Shown: in pieces, positions 1 to 7,344 of the stretch
Layout: every line of letters begins with the position of its first letter
Position numbering within the stretch: position 1 is the first letter of the stretch
Source of the DNA: Planctomycetaceae bacterium
GTDB taxonomy: Bacteria > Planctomycetota > Planctomycetia > Pirellulales > Pirellulaceae
Assembly (NCBI GenBank): GCA_002685655.1
Contig: NYXM01000094.1
Location: 1-10,394 of the forward strand
DNA: 10,394 bases
Reading direction: 5' to 3'
Notes under the pieces: model-generated
Database searches by the model: none
Seen by the model: only the letters and a program-made list of their open reading frames with translations
What the model was told of the DNA's origin: nothing
Program-made: the position numbers and the translations under genes

Positions 1-70
1 ACCACGACCGATGAGTTGCAAAGTTGAAGACCATACTACAATCGCCGTTTGAGACCGAAAAACAACGTGT

Positions 71-970
71 TTACCCTTCGACTTTTCGGGATTGCACCCA
101 TTGGTTCTTGAAGAACGCTCCGAACAGCGCCGTATCAGTGTATTGCTGGTGCACCGCGTCAAACGCAAGCAGCAGGCAGCCGTCCATAAGGCTGGTGTTC
201 GAGATCCCCAAACCCACAATCTCGGGGCGATCCACCTCGACGTCTTGGAATGTTCCAGCGACAAAACCGGCGAGGTTCTCGAAGGTGTATCCCACTTTTG
301 TCTTCCAGAAAGCTCCGATCGTCGTGTCAGGCCGCAATTCGTAATCGAAGCCAATGGTTCCACGCAAACCATAGTCGGACGACGACCCGGTAATTCCCAC
401 GAATGGTCCGTCCATTGTTGCGTTGGAAAGTGTGATCGAGGCGCCAGTGGACAAGCGATCCGTCAGGTCGACGGCGGCCCCAGCGTAGATGTCCAACGCG
501 ACGATGTTGGCGTGCGTTCCGTTCGACTCAGGGACGTGACGAAAGTCGACGCCTGCCCCTGCTCCAGCCATCAGCCCGAGACCGATCGTGACCGGCCTAC
601 CCGCGACGCTTATACCTTGCGTCACTCCAATATTTCCAGCCGCGACACCTTGAGCGTCGGATTTTGCGTTGGTGAATGGACTGACATTGAACAGGAGAGG
701 TATCCCCGGTGGGTCCACGCTCAGGTTGTAGGTCGGTTCAATCCAGGCCCCGCCCATCCCAAAGTTCGTACCGTGATACTGCGTCATCGTCGCCGGGTTG
801 CCCTTAATCGCCGACTGCACATCTTGCGGCGACGCAATGCTGGCCCCGCCCATGGCTCCCGAAGCAGGCATGATGTTGTTAAACAACTCGACCCCAAAGG
901 ACTGAGCCTGAGCGGCATCGGCTGACATCAGGATGAGCACGAGCAGTAGCGTTACGAAGCGACACTTCAT
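71..970 (-). CDS. FadL/OMPP1-like outer-membrane protein, apparently C-terminally truncated
   Basis: A 299-residue protein resembling the OMPP1/FadL/TodX family of outer-membrane beta-barrels that take up hydrophobic compounds. Seen: a signal peptide at residues 1-22 ending AQA before QSFG; an early Gly/Ala-rich stretch with GNPATMT (57-63), matching the N-terminal NPA region of FadL-type proteins; then alternating strand-like segments rich in Gly and aromatics. The ATG at 970 is preferred over an upstream in-frame GTG at 1000 because GGAG lies 10 bases before it and the signal peptide follows at once. Family members usually exceed 400 residues and end in an aromatic strand. This one stops soon after NQWV (about 289-292) with a hydrophilic tail, QSRKVEG. 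After that TAA the same frame stays open to the window edge, so a nonsense change, an indel or a sequencing error is possible. It is divergent from the kinase gene. Family call fairly sure; intactness doubtful. Confidence 0.75.
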   Translation of the reverse strand: MKCRFVTLLLVLILMSADAAQAQSFGVELFNNIMPASGAMGGASIASPQDVQSAIKGNPATMTQYHGTNFGMGGAWIEPTYNLSVDPPGIPLLFNVSPFTNAKSDAQGVAAGNIGVTQGISVAGRPVTIGLGLMAGAGAGVDFRHVPESNGTHANIVALDIYAGAAVDLTDRLSTGASITLSNATMDGPFVGITGSSSDYGLRGTIGFDYELRPDTTIGAFWKTKVGYTFENLAGFVAGTFQDVEVDRPEIVGLGISNTSLMDGCLLLAFDAVHQQYTDTALFGAFFKNQWVQSRKVEG

Positions 971-1417
971 TTTTGCGGTTCTCCAGAAATACCCTGGCAC
1001 CTGTTTTGGCCACAGATCGAGCAGTCATGTCGGCGAATGTACATCACGCATCATCGACAGAGGCGGTCCAAACCAACCCGGCATTCCGAATGAGATCGGG
1101 TTGTAGCGGTCATATGACGTGGATCATTTGTGGTAATCCAAGAACTCCGCCTGGTCCGAACAACCACGACTTACCGCGCCGGGGCGTGTATGCTGGAATC
1201 GCGAGGAGGTTTGTTTCCGGCTGAGCATTGCAGGCGATACTACCCAGAATTCGGTCAACGTATGCGGAAACATCAGTATCTTCACCGGCAGATTGAAACG
1301 CCATCCGATTACAATGGACGACAACGGTCGGACCTCGCTTTACGGCATCCGATCCGTCCGGTCACCCGCGTTGCAGATGCGGCCAATCTTCAATCAAACT
1401 CAAGCGGAAGATGACTC
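971..1417. other. Divergent intergenic region between FadL-like gene and kinase gene
   Basis: About 450 bases between two divergent genes, so both promoters are expected here. I see no strong hairpin, no convincing sigma-70 box pair and no well-supported gene. A frame open from a GTG at 1130 to 1414 has a composition unlike a planctomycete protein and no good ribosome binding site. A GAGGAGG run at 1202-1208 is not followed at suitable distance by a start of a long frame. GGAAG at 1406-1410 probably serves the kinase start. Confidence 0.4.
981..984 (-). promoter_or_regulatory. Ribosome binding site deciding the 970 start
   Basis: On the minus strand this reads GGAG, 10 bases before the ATG at 970. 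It favours that start over the GTG at 1000 and puts the signal peptide at the very N-terminus. Confidence 0.55.
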
Positions 1418-3613
1418 GTGAATCCACTGAACCTGTTTCGTCGGTCAGGTCGCACCTCCGCCCGGCCAGGAGCCCATATGACCTGGGCCGCGGGGAGCCT
1501 GGGGCAGACCGTGAGCCGTACCGGTGTCTTTCTCAAAAAGCAGCTCTGGATCTGGCCCATCATTGCGGTCGTGCTCTTGCTGGCGATTGGAATCGCGGTG
1601 CGCGGCGCTATCGAGTCGACGATGCGAGACAACCTCGCTTCCGAGCTGCAAACGCTGCTCGATGTCGAAACGGCGATGTTGGAGACGTGGTTCGAAACGC
1701 AAGTCTCCAATGCGGAAACGCTGGCCAACGATCTGCAGGTTCGCGAAACGGTCTATCAGTTGCTGGACGGGAACAGCGTGGCGGCCGAGGTGCAGGCGCC
1801 AGAAGTGGACACGCACCTCGAACTACAAAAGAAACTGGCGCCCTCGATGTCGTCTCATGACTATGTCGGCTATCTCCTGGCGGACAAAACGAAACGTATC
1901 CTGTCTTCATCGCACACCGCGCTGACGGGGCAGCAAGAGGTTGTCGAATATGACAGGTTTCTCACGCGCGCGCTGGAGGGCGAGACAAACGTCTGCCCGC
2001 CGTTTCCCAGCGTGGTCATTGTCAAGAACGAGTTCGGTAAGGTCCGGATGGGTGAACCGACAATGTTCGTATGTGCGCCCGTCCGCGACACGAACTTCCA
2101 GGTCGTGGCTGCCCTGGCACTGCAGATTCGCCCCGAACGGGAGTTCACAAGGATTCTTCAATTGGCGCGGATTGGCGAATCCGGTGAGACCTACGCCGTC
2201 GATAAGACAGGCCTGATGGTTTCCAATAGTCGCTTTGACGAAGACTTGATCTTGCTAGGCCTGTTAGCGGACCAGGAACATTCACGGTCAATTCTGAACG
2301 TCCAGGTGCGTGATCCGCAGGGGGACATGACGTCCGGCTTTCGGCCGCAACGTCGACGTGCAGAGATGTCGTTGACTAAGATGGCGGCCGATGCGACCGC
2401 CGGAAACGCGGGCATCGATGTCGAGGGGTATCGCGACTATCGCGGCGTTCCAGTTGTGGGTGCCTGGAGGTGGATGCAGAAATTCGATATCGGGGTCACG
2501 ACCGAAGTGGACGTTGCCGAGGCGTATCGGCCGCTGACAATTCTCCAATACACGTTCTGGTTGTTGTTTGGGATGCTTGTTCTCAGCTCAGCAGCCATTT
2601 TTGTATTCACGCTGATCGTAGCACGCCTGCAGCGCGAAGCGCAGAAGGCGGCGATCGAAGCACAACAACTGGGGCAATACACGTTGGACGAAAAGCTAGG
2701 CGCGGGTGCCATGGGGATTGTCTACAAGGGGCATCATGCGATGCTTCGACGGCCCACGGCGATCAAGATGCTAGATGTCGACGCGGTCAACGACACCTCG
2801 ATTCAGCGATTTGAACGCGAGGTACAGATCACTTGTCAACTGAATCACCCCAGCACGGTTGCAATCTACGATTATGGCCGTACGCCCGAGGGTGTTTTTT
2901 ACTACGCCATGGAGTACCTGGATGGGATCGATCTGCAGACATTGGTAGACGACTATGGTCCGCAACCGGAGTCGCGTGTAATTCACTTGCTGTTGCAGAT
3001 CTGCGGTTCACTTTACGAAGCCCATTCGCAAGGCCTAGTTCATCGCGATATCAAGCCAGCCAACGTCATGCTGAATCGCCGTGCTGGTTTGCCGGATGTC
3101 GTTAAAGTACTTGATTTCGGCTTGGTGAAAGCGATTGACGACGAGAAGCAGTCCAGCGCGACAACAGCGGGTTCGATGACCGGCACGCCGCTGTACATGT
3201 CGCCCGAAGCGATTGAATCTCCCATGTCCGTTGACCCTCGAAGTGATCTCTACGCCGTCGGCGCCGTGGGGTACTATCTGCTGACGGGTGAGCCGGTGTT
3301 TCAGGCCGCGAGCCTGGTTGAGTTGTGTAAAAGGCATATGGATGAAGCACCGATTCCACCATCAGAGCGATTAGGTAAGGAGGTCTCGACCGAACTCGAG
3401 AATGCCATACTCGCCTGTCTGGAGAAGTCTCGCGCGAGACGGCCTCAGACTGCACGCGACTTGGAAGTGCTGCTGCGCAAAAGCCCAGCCGCCGATGCCT
3501 GGTCGATCTCAGACGGTGATGCCTGGTGGGGACGACATGAACGTGGACAACAGGACTCGACATCAACAGATACCGTGCTGGAACGGACGATGGTCGCGCA
3601 ACCGCCCCGTTGA
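1418..3613 (+). CDS. Transmembrane Ser/Thr protein kinase with Cache-like external sensor
   Basis: A 731-residue receptor-type, PknB-like kinase that would phosphorylate Ser/Thr on cytoplasmic targets in response to an external signal. Order: a short basic N-terminus; membrane helix at about 43-63; an external region at about 65-372 resembling double-Cache sensors, with a helical start (DNLASELQTLL) and GESGETYAVDKTGLM (253-267); a second helix at about 377-402; the kinase at about 421-690. Kinase motifs are complete: G-loop LGAGAMG (427-433), lysine K450 in AIK, probable alpha-C glutamate E468, HRDIKPAN (542-549), DFG (566-568), SPE (595-597). The C-terminal 40 residues are low-complexity with many Ser and Thr, a possible autophosphorylation tail. 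The GTG at 1418 has GGAAG 7 bases upstream. An in-frame ATG at 1478 with AGGAG 5 bases upstream is a strong alternative start, giving 711 residues and the same domains. Two cysteines (193, 219) in the sensor could pair. The ligand cannot be told. Confidence 0.93.
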   Translation: MNPLNLFRRSGRTSARPGAHMTWAAGSLGQTVSRTGVFLKKQLWIWPIIAVVLLLAIGIAVRGAIESTMRDNLASELQTLLDVETAMLETWFETQVSNAETLANDLQVRETVYQLLDGNSVAAEVQAPEVDTHLELQKKLAPSMSSHDYVGYLLADKTKRILSSSHTALTGQQEVVEYDRFLTRALEGETNVCPPFPSVVIVKNEFGKVRMGEPTMFVCAPVRDTNFQVVAALALQIRPEREFTRILQLARIGESGETYAVDKTGLMVSNSRFDEDLILLGLLADQEHSRSILNVQVRDPQGDMTSGFRPQRRRAEMSLTKMAADATAGNAGIDVEGYRDYRGVPVVGAWRWMQKFDIGVTTEVDVAEAYRPLTILQYTFWLLFGMLVLSSAAIFVFTLIVARLQREAQKAAIEAQQLGQYTLDEKLGAGAMGIVYKGHHAMLRRPTAIKMLDVDAVNDTSIQRFEREVQITCQLNHPSTVAIYDYGRTPEGVFYYAMEYLDGIDLQTLVDDYGPQPESRVIHLLLQICGSLYEAHSQGLVHRDIKPANVMLNRRAGLPDVVKVLDFGLVKAIDDEKQSSATTAGSMTGTPLYMSPEAIESPMSVDPRSDLYAVGAVGYYLLTGEPVFQAASLVELCKRHMDEAPIPPSERLGKEVSTELENAILACLEKSRARRPQTARDLEVLLRKSPAADAWSISDGDAWWGRHERGQQDSTSTDTVLERTMVAQPPR

Positions 3614-3632
3614 ATCGGCAGAATTGGGAAGC

Positions 3633-3658
3633 CTGCTTTCTCTGCGACCTCCTGTTCA
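3633..3658. repeat. Solo arm of the palindromic repeat family
   Basis: CTGCTTTCTCTGCGACCTCC followed by TGTTCA nearly matches the right arm of the element at 3717-3807. No matching left arm is visible, although the upstream 20 bases could be its decayed remains. It begins 19 bases after the kinase stop codon. Confidence 0.5.
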
Positions 3659-3716
3659 GTTTTCCAAGACATGAAACTAACCGTCGGCGCCCCTCGACTC
3701 ATACTCGCCAATGCAG

Positions 3717-3807
3717 ACAGATGAACAGGAGGACACAGAGAAAGCAGAGTTTCCGGTTTCGCCATCTCTGCTTTCTCTGTGTCCTCCTGTTCAAAAACTG
3801 CATCCAG
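3717..3807. repeat. Palindromic intergenic element, intact copy (28-bp perfect stem)
   Basis: The left arm 3722-3749 and right arm 3766-3793 are perfect reverse complements over 28 bases, separated by a 16-base loop starting TTTCCGGTTTCG. The left arm reads TGAACAGGAGGACACAGAGA and onward. Identity with the copy at 3940-4022 extends beyond the stem (ACAG before; AAACTGC-TCCAG after), so the mobile or copied unit is about 90 bases. It resembles the CTCTG(C/T)GTCCTC-type intergenic palindromes I recall as common in planctomycetes and some other phyla; that comparison is from memory. Transcribed, it would form a very stable hairpin 3' of the kinase gene and could protect or end the message, though no T-run follows. 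Confidence 0.8.
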
Positions 3808-3939
3808 CCATGAGTTGTGAGATCGACAGGGTGATCATGACGTGCACTGATGCGTCACATTATCGTTGAGACAGCGGGACGTCACTTCTTGTAAGAGCAT
3901 CCAGATTGCATGACACATCCTTGATGTTCCTCTCGGCTT

Positions 3940-4022
3940 ACAGATGAACAGGAGGACGCAGAGAAGGCAGAGTTTCCGGTTTCGTCGTCTCTGCTTCTTC
4001 CTGTTCAAGAAACTGCTTCCAG
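3940..4022. repeat. Palindromic intergenic element, second copy with a shortened right arm
   Basis: The left arm 3945-3972 differs from that of the 3717-3807 copy at two positions, and the loop start TTTCCGGTTTCG is identical. The right arm 3989-4007 is only 19 bases because about 9 bases are missing, so the stem is imperfect. Same orientation as the first copy. The missing piece suggests slippage or decay after insertion. Confidence 0.72.
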
Positions 4023-4199
4023 ACACACCGGTTGAGCCGCCGAGCCGGGATGTACGAAAATCAAGTAGACGTGGTAGCCAAGATTTCCGGGCGTGTCTCT
4101 CGTGTGTAGGTGGTGAAGAGCAGTTGAAAATGACGATGTTTCGATTTATGCGGGTGCGTTCGCCCCGCCTTGCTAGCATCTCTACTGCGTCACTAGCAC

Positions 4200-5744
4200 A
4201 TGTCGTCACCGCACGGATATCGGACCTCCTGCGGCTGGGTGGATTCCCGGGCCGCGCTCGTGTGCGCCGTGACCATCGCTGGGCTGTGGTTTTACCCTCT
4301 GGCAGCGTCGGTTTGGGCTGAAGATGATGGGCGGGCGAACGACGGTTGGGCGTTCGGTTCAGCTGCCATGGAGCTGAGCCGGCTACCACCAACAAAAGCA
4401 GGCAGTGATAGCAGTTGGCAAGAGGTCAGCGTAACTGCAGACGTCTCTGCCGTACCACCCGTATCGCTAACCGCGGTGCACAGCTCACATGTCCCGGATC
4501 AGTGGGACGACTTTGGAACGCGTCTCTATCTCGGCTATGACCGAGGCTTCGTGATCGGTGCAGATCAGGGAGTGGGAACCAGTGCCGAGTCCGTCGACTT
4601 CCTGATGCGTGTCAATAGTTGGGCACAGCTAAGGCAAACCTCTTTTGAATCTGAAGGACCCAATGCCGACCAAAACACGTTCTCCTTCGAGCGGCTGCGA
4701 TTGAGCTTTAGTGGTCACATCTTGTCACGGGACATGAAGTACTTCTTTCAGTTCGACGGCAACAGCGATCGATCGACCGACGCGATCTTCCTCGACTATT
4801 TTACAACTTTTGACCTCGGGCACAGCCTCTTTGGCATCGAAGAAAACAGGTTCGGAATCAAGCTGGGAAAGTGGAAGGTCCCCTTCAGCCGCTCGCGAGA
4901 AGAATCTGGAAGACTGCTGCAGTTCAGCGATCGCGCAACAGCAAACATACTCTTTGATCTCAACCGCAGTGTTGGTGTTGGACTGACGAGCAAACTGGAT
5001 CCTCTCGACCGGATGGGACCTTCCGAAGGACCCGTTGAGCTTGAAACCGCGATCTTCAACGGGTTTAAGACTGGCAGTACCAGCACGAATCGCAGCGATG
5101 GGACAAGCGGCCTCGATCGCAACTTCGGCTGGTCGCTGCGCGGACACGCCGACTTGCTTGGTGACTTCGGAAGTGACGGCGAGTCGGATTTGAGTTGGCA
5201 TTGTGCTCCGGCGCTTCGACTTGGGGGCGGGCTCGCATTCATTCGTATCGATGCCGAAGGACCATCTGAGTTCAGTCGGCAACGCGTTGTTGATTCGGGC
5301 ATGCCACTGTCGGATCTCGTGCCAGCCACCGTCAGTGCCTACGATGTCTGGTTGTACACAATCGACGCGCACTTTAAGCACCACGGGCTCTCAGTCATCG
5401 CTGAGTACTATTGGCGGTACATGACACAGTTTAAAGGTGCAGCGGTATCGAGCTTGCTGGATGACGGATTTGTTCTGCAGACAGGTTACTTCGTGGTTGC
5501 CGAGAAGCTGGAATTGATCACGCGTTGGTCCCGAATCGCCGGCGACTCGGGTACGCTCGGCTTGATTAACGAAAGCTCGGACGAGGTTGGCGCCGGGTTC
5601 GTCTGGTACTTCAAAGGACATAACGCCAAACTCACGTTCGACGCGACTCACGTCAATGGAGTGCCCGTCAGCAGTTCTCGGTTGGATCTGTTACCAAGCG
5701 ACGCAGGCTGGCTGTTCCGCACGCAAATCCAGTTGGCATTCTGA
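4200..5744 (+). CDS. Phosphate-selective porin O/P-like outer-membrane porin
   Basis: A 514-residue outer-membrane beta-barrel of the OprO/OprP type (porin O/P family), which in characterised members forms anion or phosphate channels; several planctomycete paralogues have unknown substrates. Seen: a signal peptide with a longish n-region, hydrophobic core at about 18-37 and probable cut after ASVWA (36-40); a variable Ser/Thr-rich linker to about 100; barrel strands from about 105. The family-typical central block is clear: SFERLRLSFSGHI (162-174), KYFFQFDG (180-187), GIKLGKWKVPFSR (219-231), LQFSDRA (240-246). The chain ends in Phe (QIQLAF), as expected for a barrel recognised by the assembly machinery. 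The ATG at 4200 lies just after an in-frame TAG and lacks a clear Shine-Dalgarno; a GTG near residue 21 would give a shorter signal peptide. It converges on the 5813-6238 gene. Substrate not inferable. Confidence 0.85.
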   Translation: MSSPHGYRTSCGWVDSRAALVCAVTIAGLWFYPLAASVWAEDDGRANDGWAFGSAAMELSRLPPTKAGSDSSWQEVSVTADVSAVPPVSLTAVHSSHVPDQWDDFGTRLYLGYDRGFVIGADQGVGTSAESVDFLMRVNSWAQLRQTSFESEGPNADQNTFSFERLRLSFSGHILSRDMKYFFQFDGNSDRSTDAIFLDYFTTFDLGHSLFGIEENRFGIKLGKWKVPFSRSREESGRLLQFSDRATANILFDLNRSVGVGLTSKLDPLDRMGPSEGPVELETAIFNGFKTGSTSTNRSDGTSGLDRNFGWSLRGHADLLGDFGSDGESDLSWHCAPALRLGGGLAFIRIDAEGPSEFSRQRVVDSGMPLSDLVPATVSAYDVWLYTIDAHFKHHGLSVIAEYYWRYMTQFKGAAVSSLLDDGFVLQTGYFVVAEKLELITRWSRIAGDSGTLGLINESSDEVGAGFVWYFKGHNAKLTFDATHVNGVPVSSSRLDLLPSDAGWLFRTQIQLAF

Positions 5745-5812
5745 CGTGTCGGGTTTCTGGTTATCAAGGCGCCGACATCTTTAGAGTTGAGTTGTGCACA
5801 ATCGTTGAAGGA

Positions 5813-6238
5813 TTATTCGCGTAGAAACTCGATTTCCGATTTCAAACGTGCAGCCTTGGCTGTCAACATCTCCTCGTGCGTGCCTTTGCCGACCGTGTAC
5901 CGTTGCTTTATCGCATTTTCCAAGTCGCGGAAGTTCTTGACGCGTTCCTCGTGAATCCGGATACGTTCGGTTTTCGTCTTCGCGATTTCCAATTCAGCAT
6001 CGAGCAATCCGTTTCGTGCGCGGATGACGTTGTCTAAGGTCGTCCGTCCCGCCTTGTATTGTGCTGTAACCGAATCGACTAGCTGACGAAGCGTGTCTCG
6101 TCGTTCGACCATGAGGCTGTTGATCTTGTTTTCCGGACTTGTCGGCTTTTCGTCTTGTGAGCCAGCCGTTTGGCTGGACAACATAACACCAAGTGAGGCA
6201 ACTACGACGCATAGTGAAGAAATGACGGCCGATTTCAT
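5813..6238 (-). CDS. Small secreted helical protein with two TolC-like helical repeats
   Basis: A 141-residue protein: signal peptide at about 1-22, then an almost wholly helical, charged chain. Two segments repeat at a fixed 53-residue offset: QYKAGRTTLDNVIRARNGLL (60-79) and RYTVGKGTHEEMLTAKAARL (113-132). Y61/Y114, G64/G117, T67/T120, A74/A127, L79/L132, E82/E135 and E84/E137 coincide. The pattern Tyr-x-x-Gly-x-x-Thr followed by an Ala-Leu-Glu helix is that of the coiled-coil hairpins of TolC-family outer-membrane efflux proteins. Here only one helical pair remains, without barrel strands, so it cannot be an export channel itself. Periplasmic scaffold or structural coiled coil is a guess. 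The ATG at 6238 is chosen over upstream in-frame starts because AGGAG lies 7 bases before it and the signal peptide follows. It is downstream of the sigma gene on the same strand, 215 bases away, with hairpins between. Confidence 0.75.
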   Translation of the reverse strand: MKSAVISSLCVVVASLGVMLSSQTAGSQDEKPTSPENKINSLMVERRDTLRQLVDSVTAQYKAGRTTLDNVIRARNGLLDAELEIAKTKTERIRIHEERVKNFRDLENAIKQRYTVGKGTHEEMLTAKAARLKSEIEFLRE

Positions 6239-6245
6239 ATTTTCG

Positions 6246-6250
6246 CTCCT
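6246..6250 (-). promoter_or_regulatory. Ribosome binding site deciding the 6238 start
   Basis: On the minus strand this is AGGAG, 7 bases before the ATG at 6238. It rules in favour of the 141-residue protein over a 200-residue frame extending to 6415, whose extra N-terminus would run through the hairpin repeats. Confidence 0.65.
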
Positions 6251-6328
6251 GTTTGACCAGCCAACAGGCGGCGTTGCCGCCACCGTGAACGAAACGGACG
6301 ACGTTTGAACATCAACAGAGTCTACGTT

Positions 6329-6354
6329 GTGGGTCGGTCTCCCGACCGGCCCAC
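6329..6354. repeat. Hairpin repeat with GGTCGGGAGACC core, copy 1
   Basis: GTGGGTCGGTC (6329-6339), loop TCCC, then GACCGGCCCAC (6344-6354): an 11-bp stem with one mismatch, which would be a wobble pair in RNA. The core is the reverse complement of the core of the hairpin at 6391-6414, so the two elements face opposite ways. Between the sigma gene and the small helical-protein gene. No T-run follows on either strand, so a classical terminator is not supported. Confidence 0.6.
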
Positions 6355-6390
6355 ATTCGAGGTCGTTCGGTGAGTCGTGATTCGCCAGCA

Positions 6391-6414
6391 TGGCACGGTC
6401 GGGAGACCGTGCCA
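6391..6414. repeat. Hairpin repeat with GGTCGGGAGACC core, copy 2
   Basis: TGGCACGGTC (6391-6400), loop GGGA, then GACCGTGCCA (6405-6414): a perfect 10-bp stem. It lies 39 bases past the sigma-factor stop on that gene's strand, so it may stabilise or end the sigma transcript, though no T-run follows. Confidence 0.65.
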
Positions 6415-6453
6415 CTTCACGTAAAGAAGAACCTGATACAACCAGTCACGTCG

Positions 6454-7092
6454 TCAATCCTCGACATCTCGAAACGACGGCATGTTTGACAAAACGATCT
6501 TCAACCTTTTTAGCGCCCGCACGTATCGATTGCTAGAGGCTGCCTTTTGAAGTCCCAAGACTTCGGCGACTTCGTTGTTCGTTAACTCCTCGAAGTGCCG
6601 CATCGCTAGCACCTCACGGTCAATTTGATCCATCTGGTCAAATGCGACGCGCAACTCGTTCAACATTTCGTCGCGCATCGCAGCATGACTTGGCGAGGTG
6701 AGGTCGGCGACCAGGCGAGCGGCTAAGGAAATCGATGTGGCCATCGGCCCGCCGACGCGGCGTGATGAGACTTCGCGGCCGGCATCACGCAGTTGTGCGC
6801 CGAGATGGCGTCGATGAACGCCGACTAGCGTTTGCCCAGTCAGCCCACGCAGCCAGATGAAAACAGGGACCGCTTCGTCGCGAAGATAGTCCGGCAACCG
6901 CCGCGCGCTTTCCAGATACACTTCCTGCAGGACGTCGGCCGGGTCGACGCGCCCCCATAGCTTCCGGTTCATTCGAAAGCGGATCATTCGTTCGAGGCGC
7001 TGCTCGTATCGTGAGAAAATAGCCGCCAATGCCTGGTCACCTTCTCTTCTTAGCAGTTCCAGCTCCTGCTCGCTGTCATAAGTTCCAACCAT
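6454..7092 (-). CDS. ECF-family RNA polymerase sigma factor (planctomycete type)
   Basis: A 212-residue sigma-70 factor of the extracytoplasmic-function group, which directs RNA polymerase to a small set of promoters. Region 2 spans about 15-95 with RFRMNRKLWGRVDPADVLQE (38-57), typical of the sigma factors expanded in planctomycetes. A linker at about 105-140 is followed by region 4 (about 143-200) with the helix-turn-helix LTNNEVAEVLGL (170-181) and NRYVRALKRLK (188-198). No C-terminal extension is fused. The ATG at 7092 is chosen because region 2 starts at the usual distance; its ribosome binding site (GGGAATTGGG) is weak. Upstream in-frame starts at 7179 (ATG) and 7215 (TTG) would add 29 or 41 residues that do not look like a domain. 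It is divergent from the repeat-protein operon, which suggests a regulatory link. No anti-sigma domain is recognisable nearby. Confidence 0.9.
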   Translation of the reverse strand: MVGTYDSEQELELLRREGDQALAAIFSRYEQRLERMIRFRMNRKLWGRVDPADVLQEVYLESARRLPDYLRDEAVPVFIWLRGLTGQTLVGVHRRHLGAQLRDAGREVSSRRVGGPMATSISLAARLVADLTSPSHAAMRDEMLNELRVAFDQMDQIDREVLAMRHFEELTNNEVAEVLGLQKAASSNRYVRALKRLKIVLSNMPSFRDVED

Positions 7093-7344
7093 CCCAATTC
7101 CCAAACATGCTGACACTGCCTGCGAGGCGTATTCGTGCAATGGAGATTTGCCGATTCCGATCAAATCCAATCGCACCATGCAACGGTACCCTGTTCTGGA
7201 ACCCCTTACTTGCAAAGAAGTTCTGCGATTTTGTGAATTTCCTCAAGACCGCAGTGTACAAGGTGGCCTGTCTCGCGGATTCAATCTAGTGGAAACGCGC
7301 TGCGACAACCTTGAAGTGTGTGCTGAAACAACAAGGAGAGGAAT
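7093..7344. promoter_or_regulatory. Divergent promoter region, sigma gene versus repeat-protein operon
   Basis: 252 bases that should hold both promoters. On the plus strand GGAAAC (7291-7296) resembles an ECF -35 element (GGAAC type), about 50 bases before the ATG at 7345, but I see no convincing -10 partner. This is only a candidate for autoregulation by the neighbouring sigma factor. No strong palindrome is visible. Confidence 0.35.
7333..7338 (+). promoter_or_regulatory. Strong ribosome binding site for the repeat protein
   Basis: AAGGAG, 6 bases before the ATG at 7345. It decides which of several open frames over the repeat region is the real gene. Confidence 0.75.

Larger units (their letters stand above)
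3614..4199. other. Gene-poor gap with palindromic repeats
   Basis: A stretch of 586 bases between the kinase stop and the porin start. It holds three copies of one palindromic repeat family (3633-3658, 3717-3807, 3940-4022), listed separately. Short open frames here, for example from the ATG at 3721, simply translate the repeat stems and give Arg-rich then Leu/Phe/Cys-rich peptides, typical of spurious calls over such elements. The porin promoter should lie in the last 150 bases, but I see no clear boxes. Confidence 0.5.

Noticed and set aside
92..925. Long open frame on the plus strand opposite the FadL-like gene
   Set aside because: It is the antisense of a gene with a signal peptide and ribosome binding site; its product is rich in Arg, His and Val with no recognisable domain.
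1130..1414. Possible 94-residue gene just before the kinase
   Set aside because: GTG start without a good ribosome binding site, no motif or signal peptide, Arg-rich chance-like composition.
1411..1860. ATG-started frame overlapping the kinase start
   Set aside because: Out of frame with the kinase; composition is that of a shifted reading of a coding region.
3721..3813. Short ORF beginning inside the palindromic element
   Set aside because: It only translates the two arms of the hairpin; its SD-like AGGAGG lies after, not before, the ATG.
3835..4395. 186-residue minus-strand frame across the repeat gap and porin start
   Set aside because: Runs through the second palindromic element and antisense to the porin signal peptide; no domain.
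4725..5384. 219-residue minus-strand frame inside the porin gene
   Set aside because: Antisense shadow of a well-supported porin coding region.
5747..5777. Possible terminator between the convergent porin and helical-protein genes (TGTCGG ... CCGACA)
   Set aside because: Only 6 bp of stem with a 19-base loop and a short T-rich tail; not better than chance.
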